Assembly: GCA_023374025.1 (NCBI GenBank) | Contig: SIJG01000032.1 | Span: 707,197-771,196, forward strand | Source: Heterodera schachtii | Taxonomy: Eukaryota; Nematoda; Chromadorea; Rhabditida; Heteroderidae | DNA: 64,000 nt | Reading direction: 5' to 3' | In this document: piece by piece, positions 11,881 to 23,784 of the stretch | Layout of the letters: the number at the start of each line of letters is the position of its first letter | How positions within the stretch are numbered: the first letter of the stretch is position 1 | The notes under the pieces: generated by a model | The model's input: only the letters and a program-made list of their open reading frames with translations | Told to the model about the DNA's origin: nothing | Database searches by the model: none | Program-made: the position numbers and the translations under genes

Positions 11881-13134
11881 ATACAATTTGTATTTCCCAT
11901 ATCACATTGGTCATAGGACCGACCGACCAGCCTTGTCTTGCCCACTAATATAGGCAGGAAGGCTCATTAGCGTGGTGTCACTATGGTGGTAATTAAATGC
12001 CATTTTGTCATTCTCTTAATGAAGACCAAATTTAACAAATTAAAGAATTATTCTTCAGTAAACAAATTTAAGAAAATTTTCAGAATTGAAAAATAAGATT
12101 TTTGCCTGTATATATAAAAGATTTTCTTTTTTGACAGAAGTAGCATGAAAATTTAGAAGTTCAAATTATTTTAAACAAAGATTTTTCGACTATTTTTAGT
12201 CCGACAGACAGGGCAATTTTTTGTCACATGAATTCTCGGGGTGACGGAAATTAACTGATGGCCAATCTTTCAGTGTAATGTAGTAAGTAGTAAGATTAGC
12301 GCAATCCTAAAAACGGCAGAGATTATAAAGCCATCAACGAATGACAATTTTTTAATTAATTCATTTTCGAAAAATGGCAAAAAATTGAGAGGATTTTTGT
12401 GTCCCTAAATTGGAATAATTCCATTTTAATTCTCAAGTTCCAAGGTTAAAAAGTTATTTATTTCACTTCAAAAAAAAAAAAAACTTTGAAGAATTTTAAA
12501 TTCTCAGCCTTTTGTTTGGCGGCCAAAAAATTTCGTTTTTCAAATTCTTTTTATTCAAACAATAAAATAATGGGCCAGAAACTACTTAAACTTTTGTTAT
12601 TTATTCATCTTTTTAAAAAATTAAATGAAATTTATGAAGAATTAATTCAAAGGCTTTAAAATCAATTTTACCAAATTTCTTATAAAATTTAAAATTTTAT
12701 AAAATCCACAAAATTCTTAAAACAAAAATTATTGGCCCCTAAAAAGCTGTACAAGTGTATGGCCTCACATTTTTTGTTTAAATTGGCCAAAATATTTAAA
12801 ATTAAAACGGATGGTTGGGGGACTCATATGCCAAAGACCCATTTGTAAGGAACACAGTTTTCATCATCACTTCACTATCCTCTGATTGTTGTGAGGTGAT
12901 GATTGATTTTTGGAGGAAAAACTTTACGGAGAGAAATGCTTTTTGGAAGTTTTAATGCATTGTAAATTGACTCTGATTGACCTTCAGTTTTTTGGACTTT
13001 TCCTTCGCAAACAAATTTTCTTGCAGAATAAATTATAAAATATTATTCTTCTTAACAATAATTAAAAATTTTATATAATTAAGCAATTTTTAGTAAATTT
13101 TAACTAACGAATTTGCGAGTTTCTTCAAAAATTT

Positions 13135-16100
13135 ATGATGGCTGAAAGTGGTTGCCGGGACAGAAGTCATCTGACGCTGGATTTAAAAGGTGATTTGATT
13201 TTGCCTAATTGATTTGCCAAAGTTTTTGAATAATTTGGTAACCAACCCCATAAAGGCATGGATTTGAGTTTTTGACCAATTCTGACAAAATTATAAGGCA
13301 TTAAAAACTGGGTTTTCAGATGGAAATGAATTGAGTATCCAAATCCTAAATCTTAAAAAAATATGTAAAATTAGTATAACAAAATAAACTCGAAAAAGGT
13401 CTATAAAACCCATGGAAATATCGTCGCGGGTTTTTATTTAAAAGTGTCTATGCTTTTTTATGCAATTATAATACAAAATCTTTAGGCTTAAAGCCAACGC
13501 CAAATAATGACAGTGGACTTTCACCAATTTTCACGGCAATGCCATTGTCGCCAGAAAAAATTCAGTGTAAGTATGATTATGCTGTGCTGTGTTTCTATGT
13601 TTAAGTCCAGTTTTATGGGTGAACTTTTGGCCAATGTCCTCTAAAACGTGGCCCTAAAATTGGGGTTTCCGTTCCAGAAAATTTTCTTTCAACTACTACT
13701 AGTATTTGTTTAGCACATCTAATTTAATAGACTGACCAAGGTTCAATTCATTTCAACACCTCTTTCTTTAGTGGTACCCTTTGGTGTAAAATAGTGAGCA
13801 AATTTTCTTGGTTCCCCAACCCTATTTAAAAATTTATATTTTTTTAATGACGGTGAATAATTTAATAGTTTATTTTAAAGCTGATAGTCATTATGGTTTT
13901 ATTTAAATAATTATTTTTTCAATTGCAAGATACAAATTGTGCGAATTAATGACTTAAAAAAAAACTTAATTTGTCACCATCAGTTTCTTGATCATCTCAC
14001 AAAGAGTAATAAAAAAACATTTGCAAAAAGCTCTCAAGCAAATATAATTTTTTCTCAAAAATATATTTTAGTCGGTACATAAAAAATTAACTACCCAGCC
14101 TCATTTAAAAAAAAAATATTTTTTTAAAAATGATTTCATAAAGAATATAACAGTTCGTTTTAAAGCGGAAGTAAGGGCTCTATCTTAATTATATGTAAAA
14201 GCCCTTATCCCTGATATTCAAAGTTCATTTTTGAAATGCTCGAATTTTTATGAGATTACCTATTCAATTTTTCCAATTATATGGCTAACGTATAGCATTT
14301 AAATTTTTTTTTAATTACAAAAAAACAGAAAAAACAATTTCTCGTTTTTTCCCATCGCCGCCTCTTCAAGATTTTCCACATTTATATGTTCTTTTCCGTT
14401 ATGCTTCCCCTTGTCGTCTCCGCAATTGTTTAGGCAATGATTTTGTGGAAATGAGGGCCCGCGGGGGGAGGGGGGGGGAATTGAGGGACGAAGACTGTGA
14501 GGTGATTGTGTGACTCATCAATCGTTGCCTTTCCCCTCATTTGCCTTTTTTAAATGTTAACGCTCATTTTTTTCCTATATTTTTATGTCGCTGGTTGGTA
14601 GTATAACATGGTAGCTAAGTTGCAAATTTATTAAGTGATATATAAAAATAATTATTTAAATATTTGTCCCAACATTAGCGCCTCGGGTATTTGCGTATAT
14701 GCGTAAAACTTTTTTTCAAATGCATGTTTTTTTATTCAAATATTTGATTTTTCTAATCAAGAGCTCTTTGATTAACTCATTGATCGAATAAGAGACCGGA
14801 CGGGGTCGGGATCTCATCGGTTTTTATCGGGATTAAAGAGATTAAACATTGGGTTACTTACTCTAATGGTTAACGATTTTTAGAAAATTTGCCTGAATTT
14901 TTCAATTTGTGAAAGCTCGAATCCAACCCTGCTCTTGGGAACAGGATTCCAACAGAACAGGGATTTGCTCCCAAAAAATAAAAAAACAATAAATTTAAAA
15001 TAAAAATAAAAAAACTTAAAAAGAAAAAAAAATAACAAAATTTTCCTTTCCTGGCCTGGTTCCACTTTCCAGAAGCCCGGCTTTTTCAAAAGTTCGGTCT
15101 TTAGGCCATTGCTTTTGCGTTTATTTTTTCCAACCTTCTCCATTCTGACAGTGAAATTTTTTATAGTTGGTACACAGCAACAACAGCAAATCCAGGCCCA
15201 TCAACCGCAGCAACATCATCAAATCCTCGAAACACCGACACCATCAAATTTTTTCACCAAAAACCCGACAAGTGCGCAAGAATCGTTTGCGGAAGGCTTT
15301 ATTGAAGTGTTCAAAAAGGTCCAAGGATCGCACGCAACGCCAATAAACAACTCGCCGAGTAAAACATATTTTTTTATAGGAATGAGTTGATTTAAGGTTT
15401 TAAGGTGCCTTAAAGTTTTTGCACACCCTATTCGGCCATCTGAGTCCCAACGGGACAACAAAAACTTTCTTGGGGCAAGAACAACAGCAGCCGGGCATTG
15501 TAAGCCGGTTGAGTCCTGGCACCGTTGCGAAAGATTTTTTGACACAACAGCAACAACCCATCCAGCAGCTGCCATCGCCAAGTGGCACTGCAAATGTTCG
15601 TGTTTTGTGTGCTCATTAACACTAATATATTTTAAATGGCTGGCAGATATTTATAAAGAAAAAGCCAAAAAAATGGCATAAAATATTTGCCAAAAATGCC
15701 AAAATAATTAAATTAAATTATTTTTTTGAAATTAATATTAATAAAAAAAAAATTATTGGTATTTTTCATGACTGAATTTCCGGCTTCAATTTGATCAACC
15801 ATCCTTTTTGTTTAACAGCAGCAATTTTTGCCCGGCACGGACAGCAGTTGCGCTTTACGCCTGGATGTACCACAGATTGTGTTGACCAACACCAACAACA
15901 GCAACAACAACTGCGGCGTCAACAGCGATTTGATCAGTGCCGCGGTCGCCGCCGCTGCAGCCGCCGCCACAACTGCGCAACAACAATCACAACAGTCGCC
16001 GCAGCAGCAGCTGAACTCGCCGCTTTCCGTTGGTTCAACTACCGCTGTTGTTACTGGTTCAGCTGCTGGTGAAGACAGTTCATCACCATATTCTACTGCT

Positions 16101-18076
16101 GCTTCTTCTGTCAACAGTGTTGTCGATATTGGCGCTACCACGGCAAAGTGTGTGTTTATGCGCGCGCGTGTTAATACATTCTTTAAACATGGCCAATTAA
16201 TCGGAATCGGTTTTTTGAGTATTTCAGCAATAACTTAAAAATTTTGTAATTTAATAGTCAATGATCGTACAGTACCAAAAATGCTTAAAATCTGTTTTCG
16301 AGAAATAAAAAAGTTATGTTACAAAAAATGTTTCTTTCCGGCGAAGTTTTTGCCTGCTCCGCATTCGGAGGGAGTACTGTAGTACAGTATTTTAATCTGG
16401 CTATAGATTAACGAAATTTCCTCTTCTCTATTGATTTAATAGCATACTTAAATTCAATTAATCAAAATACAGTACGTACATGGACTACCATTTGGCGAAT
16501 TTGGGCCAACTGTCCCCGGCGGTGACTTCTGCGGCTGGCAACAATATTGCCGCAGGCGGCGTCGATTTCTTCCAGCCGCAACTTGCGCAATTCAACTCAT
16601 CCGCCGCAATTGGACTCATGGCACAACAACACCAGCCAAAAGACATCAAAAGGGAGCAGCAGCAGCCAAGCAACAAGTGATTATTACACTCACCCAAATT
16701 TAATTAATTAAAAAAATAATTCTCTAGAATTTGAATGCATTTCCGAAAATCCCAAAATCCCATCCGCTTCTTTTAATTGAGAGAAAAGATTCTTCGTTAG
16801 AATTAAAATATTGATGACGTTTCTGATCAAAATCCATCAATTTATTGCTCCTTTTTATCTCGACTCAAATTTTTTTTACAATTTTTTCTGTAATATTTTG
16901 TTGTTCATCAGTAGGGAACGGATTTTAAGCAGCAAAAAATCATTAAATAGGTGGACTTTTTCTCAAAATATGCGCCGGTTTTGTAATTCCCAATCCAAGA
17001 TAGCCTTAAAAAAGCAACAAATGCTGTGAGAAATCATTTCTCTACCCTTTCAATTTCTCTGTTCAGCAAGGCGTTTTCTACTTTGTTTGGGGTTTGTACT
17101 TTGATCATTAAGTGCTGCCGTCGGCATTGATCACGTCATACTCAAGCAACATGCTGCTGCAGCAACCCAACTGAACGGCATGCCATTGGTGGGGATGCGC
17201 GGAAAACTTAGTTCGGCTGCCCGGACCAATGTGTTACATTCTCTCCAAACGCATATTTCTGCGCACCACCACCACCATAATCATCATCATAATGCCAAAA
17301 TCGATTCATACGGTGGCGGCCGACAAAATCTGAAGGGGTACTGTAGTATCTCTTCACATCACTTTCCTATTTTCAATCAATGTGAAAAACCTCTCTGTCT
17401 TTATTTTGGGTCCAACCGAATAAATGACCGATTTATTTAATAAATTTGAGTCGAGATTTCGTACACAAATGTTCGGAATGCATCAAATTCTTGGAATTTA
17501 TTCGAGTATACATATTACCAATTTTATTTTATAAATTCAAAATGCCAATTTTTGCTTTTTAGTGCGGACATTGGTGATCAGGACATGAAAAAGTTGGAAA
17601 GGTCAGCACTTTTATGGCAAATTTAATTGATTTAATTATTTTATTACACCTATCATTTAAAAATAAATTTTATTTTCAGCCATTTATTTATTTAAAAAAA
17701 GCATTATTTTTTATATATCTAATAAAATTTATTGTATATTTCCTTTATTCAACGTACATTTATCCTTTCTTCTGTCACAGGAAAAGGGCACGAAACCGAC
17801 TCGCCGCGTCCAAATGTCGCCAACGCAAATTGCAAAGGATAACGGTAATCACATAAATGACAAATAAAAATTATAAAAAACCAAATTTTAAATTTCACAA
17901 ATTAATTTAAGGACCTTGAACAGCAAGTCAACGAGGAGAGGGAGCGCGGGTCGGAGCTGCAAATGCAAATCAACCAACTGCAGAATGTCATCCGGGAGCT
18001 TGAGGGACGATTGAAGGCCAACGAACACCACCAGCAGCAGCACATGTCTATTATTACCCATAGGCAAAACTCTTGA
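13135..18076 (+). CDS. jun-1: Jun (AP-1) bZIP transcription factor
   Basis: Ten exons join in phase (13135-13189, 13486-13566, 15167-15358, 15405-15595, 15819-16147, 16473-16676, 17113-17337, 17563-17601, 17781-17844, 17912-18076) for 514 aa. The N terminus has HLTLDLK, like the JNK-docking delta segment, and Ser-Pro sites (LSPIF, PLSPEK). Exon 3 has the ETPTPSNFF and ESFAEGFIEVFKK blocks, matching the TPTPTQFL and EGFAEGFVRAL blocks of c-Jun. A long Gln/Ala/Ser and His-rich centre follows. The basic region KRARNRLAASKCRQRKLQRI starts near residue 440 and a Leu/Val/Ile zipper runs to about 495. It should act in the nucleus as a homodimer or with Fos/ATF partners, activated by JNK. Two introns exceed 1 kb or 300 bp early in the gene; the rest are short. 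Confidence 0.95.
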
Positions 18077-20087
18077 TAGCACATTTCTGTTATAACTAAT
18101 TAATTACCCAATTATTATTATTGTAATTAGTTGGTGTGGCAATTATTATATGCACAAAAGCTTGCAACTTTTTTTTGGCGAATTTTATAACTCGTAGAAT
18201 TGCAAGAATTCTCGCAAAATAGGCTTAGAAATATGTGTATTTATCGAACTGAGCATATAATGAATACACTCCACTAATTATGTAATATTCCACCGGTGAA
18301 TGTTTCTCAAAATGCTGCTGATGAGTTTTTTTTTAGGCCTGCTTCATTCCATTATTGTAACTACTGAAAAAAATTTCAATTTATTAATTAGGAAAAGAAC
18401 CATGACAGCACTCGTGGGAAAGTCCCTATTGGGCTGCGGTCTCATGTAAACCCAAATTTTCAATGGGTTCCTGACGCCTAACTTTTTTTTTCAAGATTTT
18501 CATGTTTCATCATAACCATCTACTTCATTTTCATCTTGATGGGTTCGTTTTTCAATCTTAATTGCTTTCTTCCGTTTGTCTCTGTGTCTAGCTGGCTGGA
18601 TTTCTTCAAATTGTACACCTCTCATCTCCCCGCCTGCTTACCACTGGAAATTTTTTTGTGATCGGACCTCATCAATTCTGATCCATCAAGCAGCCATTTT
18701 TTAAATAATCAATAACCCAATAGCATCATTTTATTTTTTTAAAATCCATAGTTGTAGGGTTTATTCAAATTCTCACCTTTTATTGTCGTCGCAAAATTTA
18801 TTGATCCCGTAGAAAAAGTGTAAAATATTTTATAATTTATGCCATATGTATGAGCGATTAAGCAAAACACAATGATATTCCCCACATTTATTATTCCTTC
18901 AAATGTGCGCATTCAAAGAATTCAGGCTTGTGCAGATGAGATGGATATAATCTAACAGATATATGTAAATTTTCCAAATATAACTTGGATTTTATAAATA
19001 ATTTGGCCCAGGATTTGCTGGTCAAAGATAATTGGTACCCCTCTGTACAATTAGTCAAAAAATATATCTGCACATGCCTGTTTTAAATTGGTGTTAGCAA
19101 TCCCAATCGTTCCGTTATTTCAATCAACGGTTTTTGAAGCGTTTAACTTTTTAGCACCAAATTGAATATATCCGTTTTATTTTTCTATTATTGGTGCTAA
19201 ATTGTTAGCAATTTCTTTTTAATTTTTAAAGTCTTCCTTCTTTATTTATACGTGGTTCAAACTGTTGTGATTTTCGGTGAAATTGATTAATTTCTGTGTT
19301 TTTTTTTTGTGATTTTCTCTATGTTTACGGATGGATAAATAATTTTATTTTATCAAAGAACTAATTAGTTAGTACTTCGATAAAAATAACCGTTTAATTT
19401 TTTGCGCAAAAGTAAAAGGAACTGAATTAATAATTAAATTAATTGAAATTTCCTTAAATAAAAAAATAAAAATAAAAAAATGAAAGAATATTCTAACCAA
19501 AATAATTAAATAAATTCAAATATTAAAATGAAATTTTTTTGAAGAAATTTAAGCAGCAAAAGAAAAAAAAATTTTGTAAAAAATTTCCATTTCTTTGAAA
19601 GAATTTTTACATTTGTCGTCAACCTCTGTCTGCTGATTGCATTGTATAAATAAAATTTATAATATTACAATAGTTTGCCTATTTTGAGGTGAACTAACAA
19701 TGCAATTTTTCAGCCATTTTTCGTCCAATCGGTTGGCGGCTTTTTTGACCACCCATCAAATGTCCATTGAAATATATCAATTTAATAACGATTTTACATT
19801 TCTTTGATAATTTTTTTTTATTACACTGAAACTTTTATATAAATACGCTGAATTTTCATTTGTTACATTTGTATTACATAACTTCTATTTTTGAATATTA
19901 ATATAAAAAAAACTATTTAATGTTTGTATACACAAATGACTCAATAAGGGCATTTGATCAAGAATATGCCGGATCACGAAATCATAAACCGAATAATTTA
20001 GTTTGACTAATACATTTACCAACTTAGGTGCAATTTGTAAAATCATTTTCTTGTAATTTTAAAATAATACGCTTTTAGAATAATAAT
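18077..20087. other. Intergenic region downstream of Jun
   Basis: This 2 kb is AT-rich with T and A runs. It must contain the Jun 3' UTR and the promoter of the gene at 20088. I found no convincing open frame, RNA gene or mobile element. Confidence 0.4.
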
Positions 20088-22077
20088 ATGTTTTTAATAA
20101 TTATTTTGCTTCATCTTTTCATTATCGGTAAAAAACAAATTAAAATATTTATTTTTTTATTTTTTAAGTTTCTAACGCAGCATCGGACCTTACTGAAAAT
20201 GGAAAATTTAATATCAGCGAAAATTCAAAGGCATGAAGCAATATGCATACCTATAATTACTAGAAAATTTTTAACAAATAACTATTTAGGAACAAGCCAT
20301 AAAATTTCATGGAAATACAACCGATGTAAAGGTGTTTAAAATTTACATTTTTAAAATTTTCCTTTCGCCAAACTCACAAATTAGCGAACTGACGATGCCA
20401 TTCTGCCAAACTCAGTGCCAATTATTTTGCCTTCACTCATATTTGATCAGCAGCAACATTCTGCTCAGAATCGGTCCATTCATCGTCGTTTTACCACCTC
20501 TACCACCACCTTCACCACATATCCGGCACAACCCCCATCGTACCCGATTGAACCTGTTGGCCAAGCTATGCCATCGCTAAGCTACCCAATCGGGCCACCA
20601 CCACAGCCGCCTGTGCCACCTTCTTACCCAACAGTGCCGCAGGCGCCTTTTGCTGGCACAACGAGTCCAACGGCATGTGAATGTTGCTGTTGTTCTGCCG
20701 TATGTTTTTATGTATTTTAATCTCTTAGAAAACAAAAAATTGGCAAATGAATAATATACACCAAGAAATTGAAAAAATATTGTAACAGGCTCGAAAAAAC
20801 ATTTAAAAAAGCGAGATTAATCCCTTATTTGTGATGTTTTTCTAATCTTTTAGTGTTTTCAGTTTTGAATCTTCAAAATAAGGAGCATTGATTGATGGAT
20901 TATCAATTGAAAATATTTCAAGTATAAATTTATTTGTCATTTGGCATGGGTTTTAAGCCTTTTAAAGCATCCACTATTTTTTTTTAATTCATAAACCAAT
21001 TTTAGTATCGCAGTTGTCCATGCCGGCCGAGCTGCCCGCCATGTTGTGGTGGAACGGTAATTAAAAAAATGATTTTTTGGAAATTTAATTTTTGTTCATA
21101 CATAGCATACAACGTCAACCACAGTAACCAAAGAGACAACCACGACTACAACCACCACGGATAAAACTCCCAAAACTACAACACCAAGCAGTACACCGGT
21201 TACAAATCCGCCATTACAACCATACCAGTAAGGAACACTTTTATTATTAAAATCCTTATATAGGAATATTAAAGAAATTAAATTAAAACCAGTTTTTTAC
21301 CATCTCAAAAAATAATTAATGGTTTTCTTTCATCTAGTCCATGCTGTCTTTCATTGATCATCAATTGTCCAAACAACAACTGCAATTGCCCACCGTCATC
21401 ATGCTTTCCGTACTCACACAGTGGTGGTTGTTCTACAACAGAGCCTTGCCCTATTCCGCCTTATTTGGCCGGCACCGGTGGTTATCCGATTGGGATGCCG
21501 CCGAAGTTTCCAGCCATTTTCCCACCCATGCCAAACTATCCTGGCATTCCAATGCCAAACTATTACCCAACGATGCCAAGAAATCCAGGCATTATTTACC
21601 CACCTGTTGGGGCAACAAATTATCCTATTATTCCGCCGTCACCCTACGCCGTTTCACCGTTGCCAAACTATCTGGGTAATTGCAAAAAATTATGTTAATT
21701 TATATTTTCAAAAATATTAATATTTATTTTTTCAACGCTTTTAGTTGGTTCACTGAACAGCAGAGGTCCGGCTTTTGCAAAAGCAGTTGATAAAACAAGT
21801 TCGGATTTTGAACAAATTGTTAATTACAATTTAATTATCATTTATTAATTTATACAGTCGTTCAAACTCCCACATCAGCGGAAGAAGACGTATTAGTAAA
21901 AATTTAAATGATATTTATTTTATTTCCTTCCAGTTTCGAGCAAAATTTCGTCGTGATCGTCTCTCTGCTGCAGACATTGGCGGACCAAAAAAGGTGAAAT
22001 CGGGCGGCGTCAGTCAGAAAACGGCATTCGTTTTTTCGACCTTTATTTCGTTTGGAGCATTGCTTTTAATTGTCTGA
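20088..22077 (+). CDS. GPI-anchored Cys/Thr/Pro-rich surface protein (predicted)
   Basis: Ten exons can be joined in phase: 20088-20127, 20169-20230, 20290-20331, 20385-20699, 21006-21056, 21106-21227, 21338-21675, about 21745-21797, about 21859-21893, and from about 21933 to 22077. The protein starts with a signal peptide (MFLIIILLHLFIIG). It then has a Pro/Tyr-rich part (PPSYPIEP, PPQPPVPPSYPTVP), Cys clusters (CECCCC, CPCRPSCPPCC), a mucin-like Thr run, and a second Cys/Pro/Tyr region rich in MPNYPG-like motifs. The last 18 residues are hydrophobic (TAFVFSTFISFGALLLIV) after small residues SGGVS, as in a GPI-attachment signal. Intron 2 begins with GC instead of GT. A surface-coat role is likely; I do not recognise the family. 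Confidence 0.8.
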
Positions 22078-22112
22078 TATCGCCATATTAATGTTATTTG
22101 CTTATGTGTATG

Positions 22113-22118
22113 AATAAA
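22113..22118 (+). terminator. Polyadenylation signal AATAAA
   Basis: AATAAA lies 36 bp after the stop codon of the GPI-protein gene, at a normal distance for nematode 3' UTRs. Confidence 0.6.
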
Positions 22119-22497
22119 CATAGGTAAAATAATTCGTTTGTTTTGTATTTTTATAAGAATTACCTTTTATGTAGAAGATTTAAAAAACATATTTTTGGAA
22201 AAAATTCATAATTAGGTCTGCAAATTTCATGTTAATAGAATTTTTTTCCTTGTTTCTGAACAAGTTTAGGCTTTTGTTGTTAACATATTTGCGGGTTTTT
22301 TAAATATATATATTTTTTTCTATATATATTAAAATCTTAACATTTTTTCGTATATATTTCGCAAAATACATAGGTATATAAGTTTTGATTTTTTTTAATT
22401 TTGAGAATTTATAAAAATTATTCTGAAAAGCTTTTTTAATATCCTTAATTCTTACATTTTTTTCACATTATTTCGTCAATTCATTTTTGAATGATTG

Positions 22498-22529
22498 CAT
22501 ACATACATATGTATGTATGTATGTGTGTA
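22498..22529. repeat. CATA/TATG palindromic microsatellite
   Basis: ACATACATATGTATGTATGT is a palindromic tetranucleotide tract that can form a small hairpin. Confidence 0.8.
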
Positions 22530-22940
22530 TTTTCTTCATTAATGAAAACCTTTTGCTCTGCTGCTCGCCGACGACTGGGGAAAGAAGCAAAATGACACTC
22601 TCCGAGAAAATAATGGCCTCCATTTCGTTTGCTTCTCTAACAATTCTCGCTTCACATTATCCTTTCCACGCGCTCTTTTTCTCTACCTTAAATCTAAATC
22701 CATATTCCCTAGTAATTCTCTTTGTTTTTATCTCTTTAATCGTGCTATGTATTTAATTTCTTTCTTTATATACCTATTTCTCTTTTCATCTCGCTCTTTC
22801 TCGCACACTATTCTTTTTTTTCTTTCCTTTCCTCATCCTTTTGATTCATTGTCTTTTTTTTTCTTAAGCATATTTTTCTCTGCTTTAAATATTAATAGGT
22901 ATATTTATATTTTCTTTCTTTTATTCTTAATTGTATTTTT

Positions 22941-23416
22941 GGTAAAAGTGAAGAATACTGACAACTCCGATTTTCTTGTTGAATGATATATCATTCGATT
23001 CCTCTTGGTCTCTAACTAACGAATCCGAAAGAATTTTTTGGCGGCAACCAATCCCTGAAGAGTTACAGACCCGGGACTGAAGTGGCCAAATGGCTATGGA
23101 CTGAACCATCCAACGTCTAAAAACGCATAAAAATGCAATAAAAATATCAGTCGATTCCTCTTTGTTTATAATATGCAGGAATCCATTTCTGAGGGCGCGC
23201 AGCGCCCGCCTTAGCGAGCATGCGAAGACGGAGCAAGTAGTGGGGCGAGACGGAGGGCGGAGGAAAAAGTCCGCGACTTCAGTCCCGGGTCTGTAACTCT
23301 TCAGGGATTGGTTGCCGCCAAAAAATTCTTTCGGATTCGTTAGTTAGAGACCAAGAGGAATCGAATTATATCATTCAACAAGAAAATCGGAGTTGTCAGT
23401 ATTCTTCACTTTTTCC
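22941..23416. mobile_element. Foldback transposon with ~140-bp inverted repeats
   Basis: The left arm (22941 to about 23083) and right arm (about 23275-23416) are near-identical inverted copies that differ by about three bases. Termini read GGTAAAAGTGAAG and the inverse of GGAAAAAGTGAAG. Both sides are flanked by GTATTTTT (22933-22940 and 23417-23424), a likely 8-bp target duplication, although the T run makes its exact length uncertain. The 191-bp centre is GC-rich and non-coding. Long arms and an 8-9 bp duplication resemble Mutator-like MITEs. The near-identity of the arms suggests a fairly recent copy. Confidence 0.85.
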
Positions 23417-23688
23417 GTATTTTTTTTCCTTTTTATCTGTTCTAAATTATATTTTTCCCTTTTATTTTCTCTCTATCATCCACTCTCTTCTCTTCCCTTC
23501 TTCTTCTTCACTTATTTCTAGCCTTTTTTCATTTGTCTAATTTTACTATTTAATTATTCTTCAAATCATATTTCTATTTATTACTTTCTTTCTTTGCTGA
23601 AGAATTTTTTTTTTCATGTATAAATTTTTTTTTCTTTATTTCTCTAAACTAATCTTTTTGGCATCAATTCATTTCGCGTTATCTTCAG

Positions 23689-23784
23689 TCTCTTTTTCTC
23701 TGGTTCCCTCTGCTTTTGAGTCTCTTTTTCTCTGGTTCCCTCTGCTTTTGAGTCTCTTTTTCTCTGGTTCCCCTCTGCTTTTGG
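23689..23784. repeat. Three tandem copies of a 32-bp pyrimidine-rich unit
   Basis: The unit starts TCTCTTTTTCTCTGGTTCCC and occurs at 23689, 23721 and 23753. The first two copies are identical and the third has one extra C. No open frame uses it convincingly. Confidence 0.9.

Larger units (their letters stand above)
9308..13134. promoter_or_regulatory. 3.8 kb intergenic region between head-to-head CREB and Jun
   Basis: No protein-coding gene is visible. It holds the CRE at 9589, a decayed tRNA at 9951, and a repeat-like tract at 10380-10760 with the phrase TTTTTGAAAAAAGCGCG, also seen at 43625 and 51757. A more GC-balanced island at about 11150-11960 contains a duplicated GGCACSCGTGCC motif. 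The last 1.1 kb is AT-rich with homopolymers. Confidence 0.5.

Noticed and set aside
15791..16141. Alternative frames over the Jun Gln/Ala exon
   Set aside because: CAG/CAA repeats keep all frames open; only one joins in phase to the bZIP exons.
22498..23784. Possible CRISPR-like array
   Set aside because: The repeats are contiguous tandem units or inverted arms, without unique spacers, and the genome is eukaryotic.
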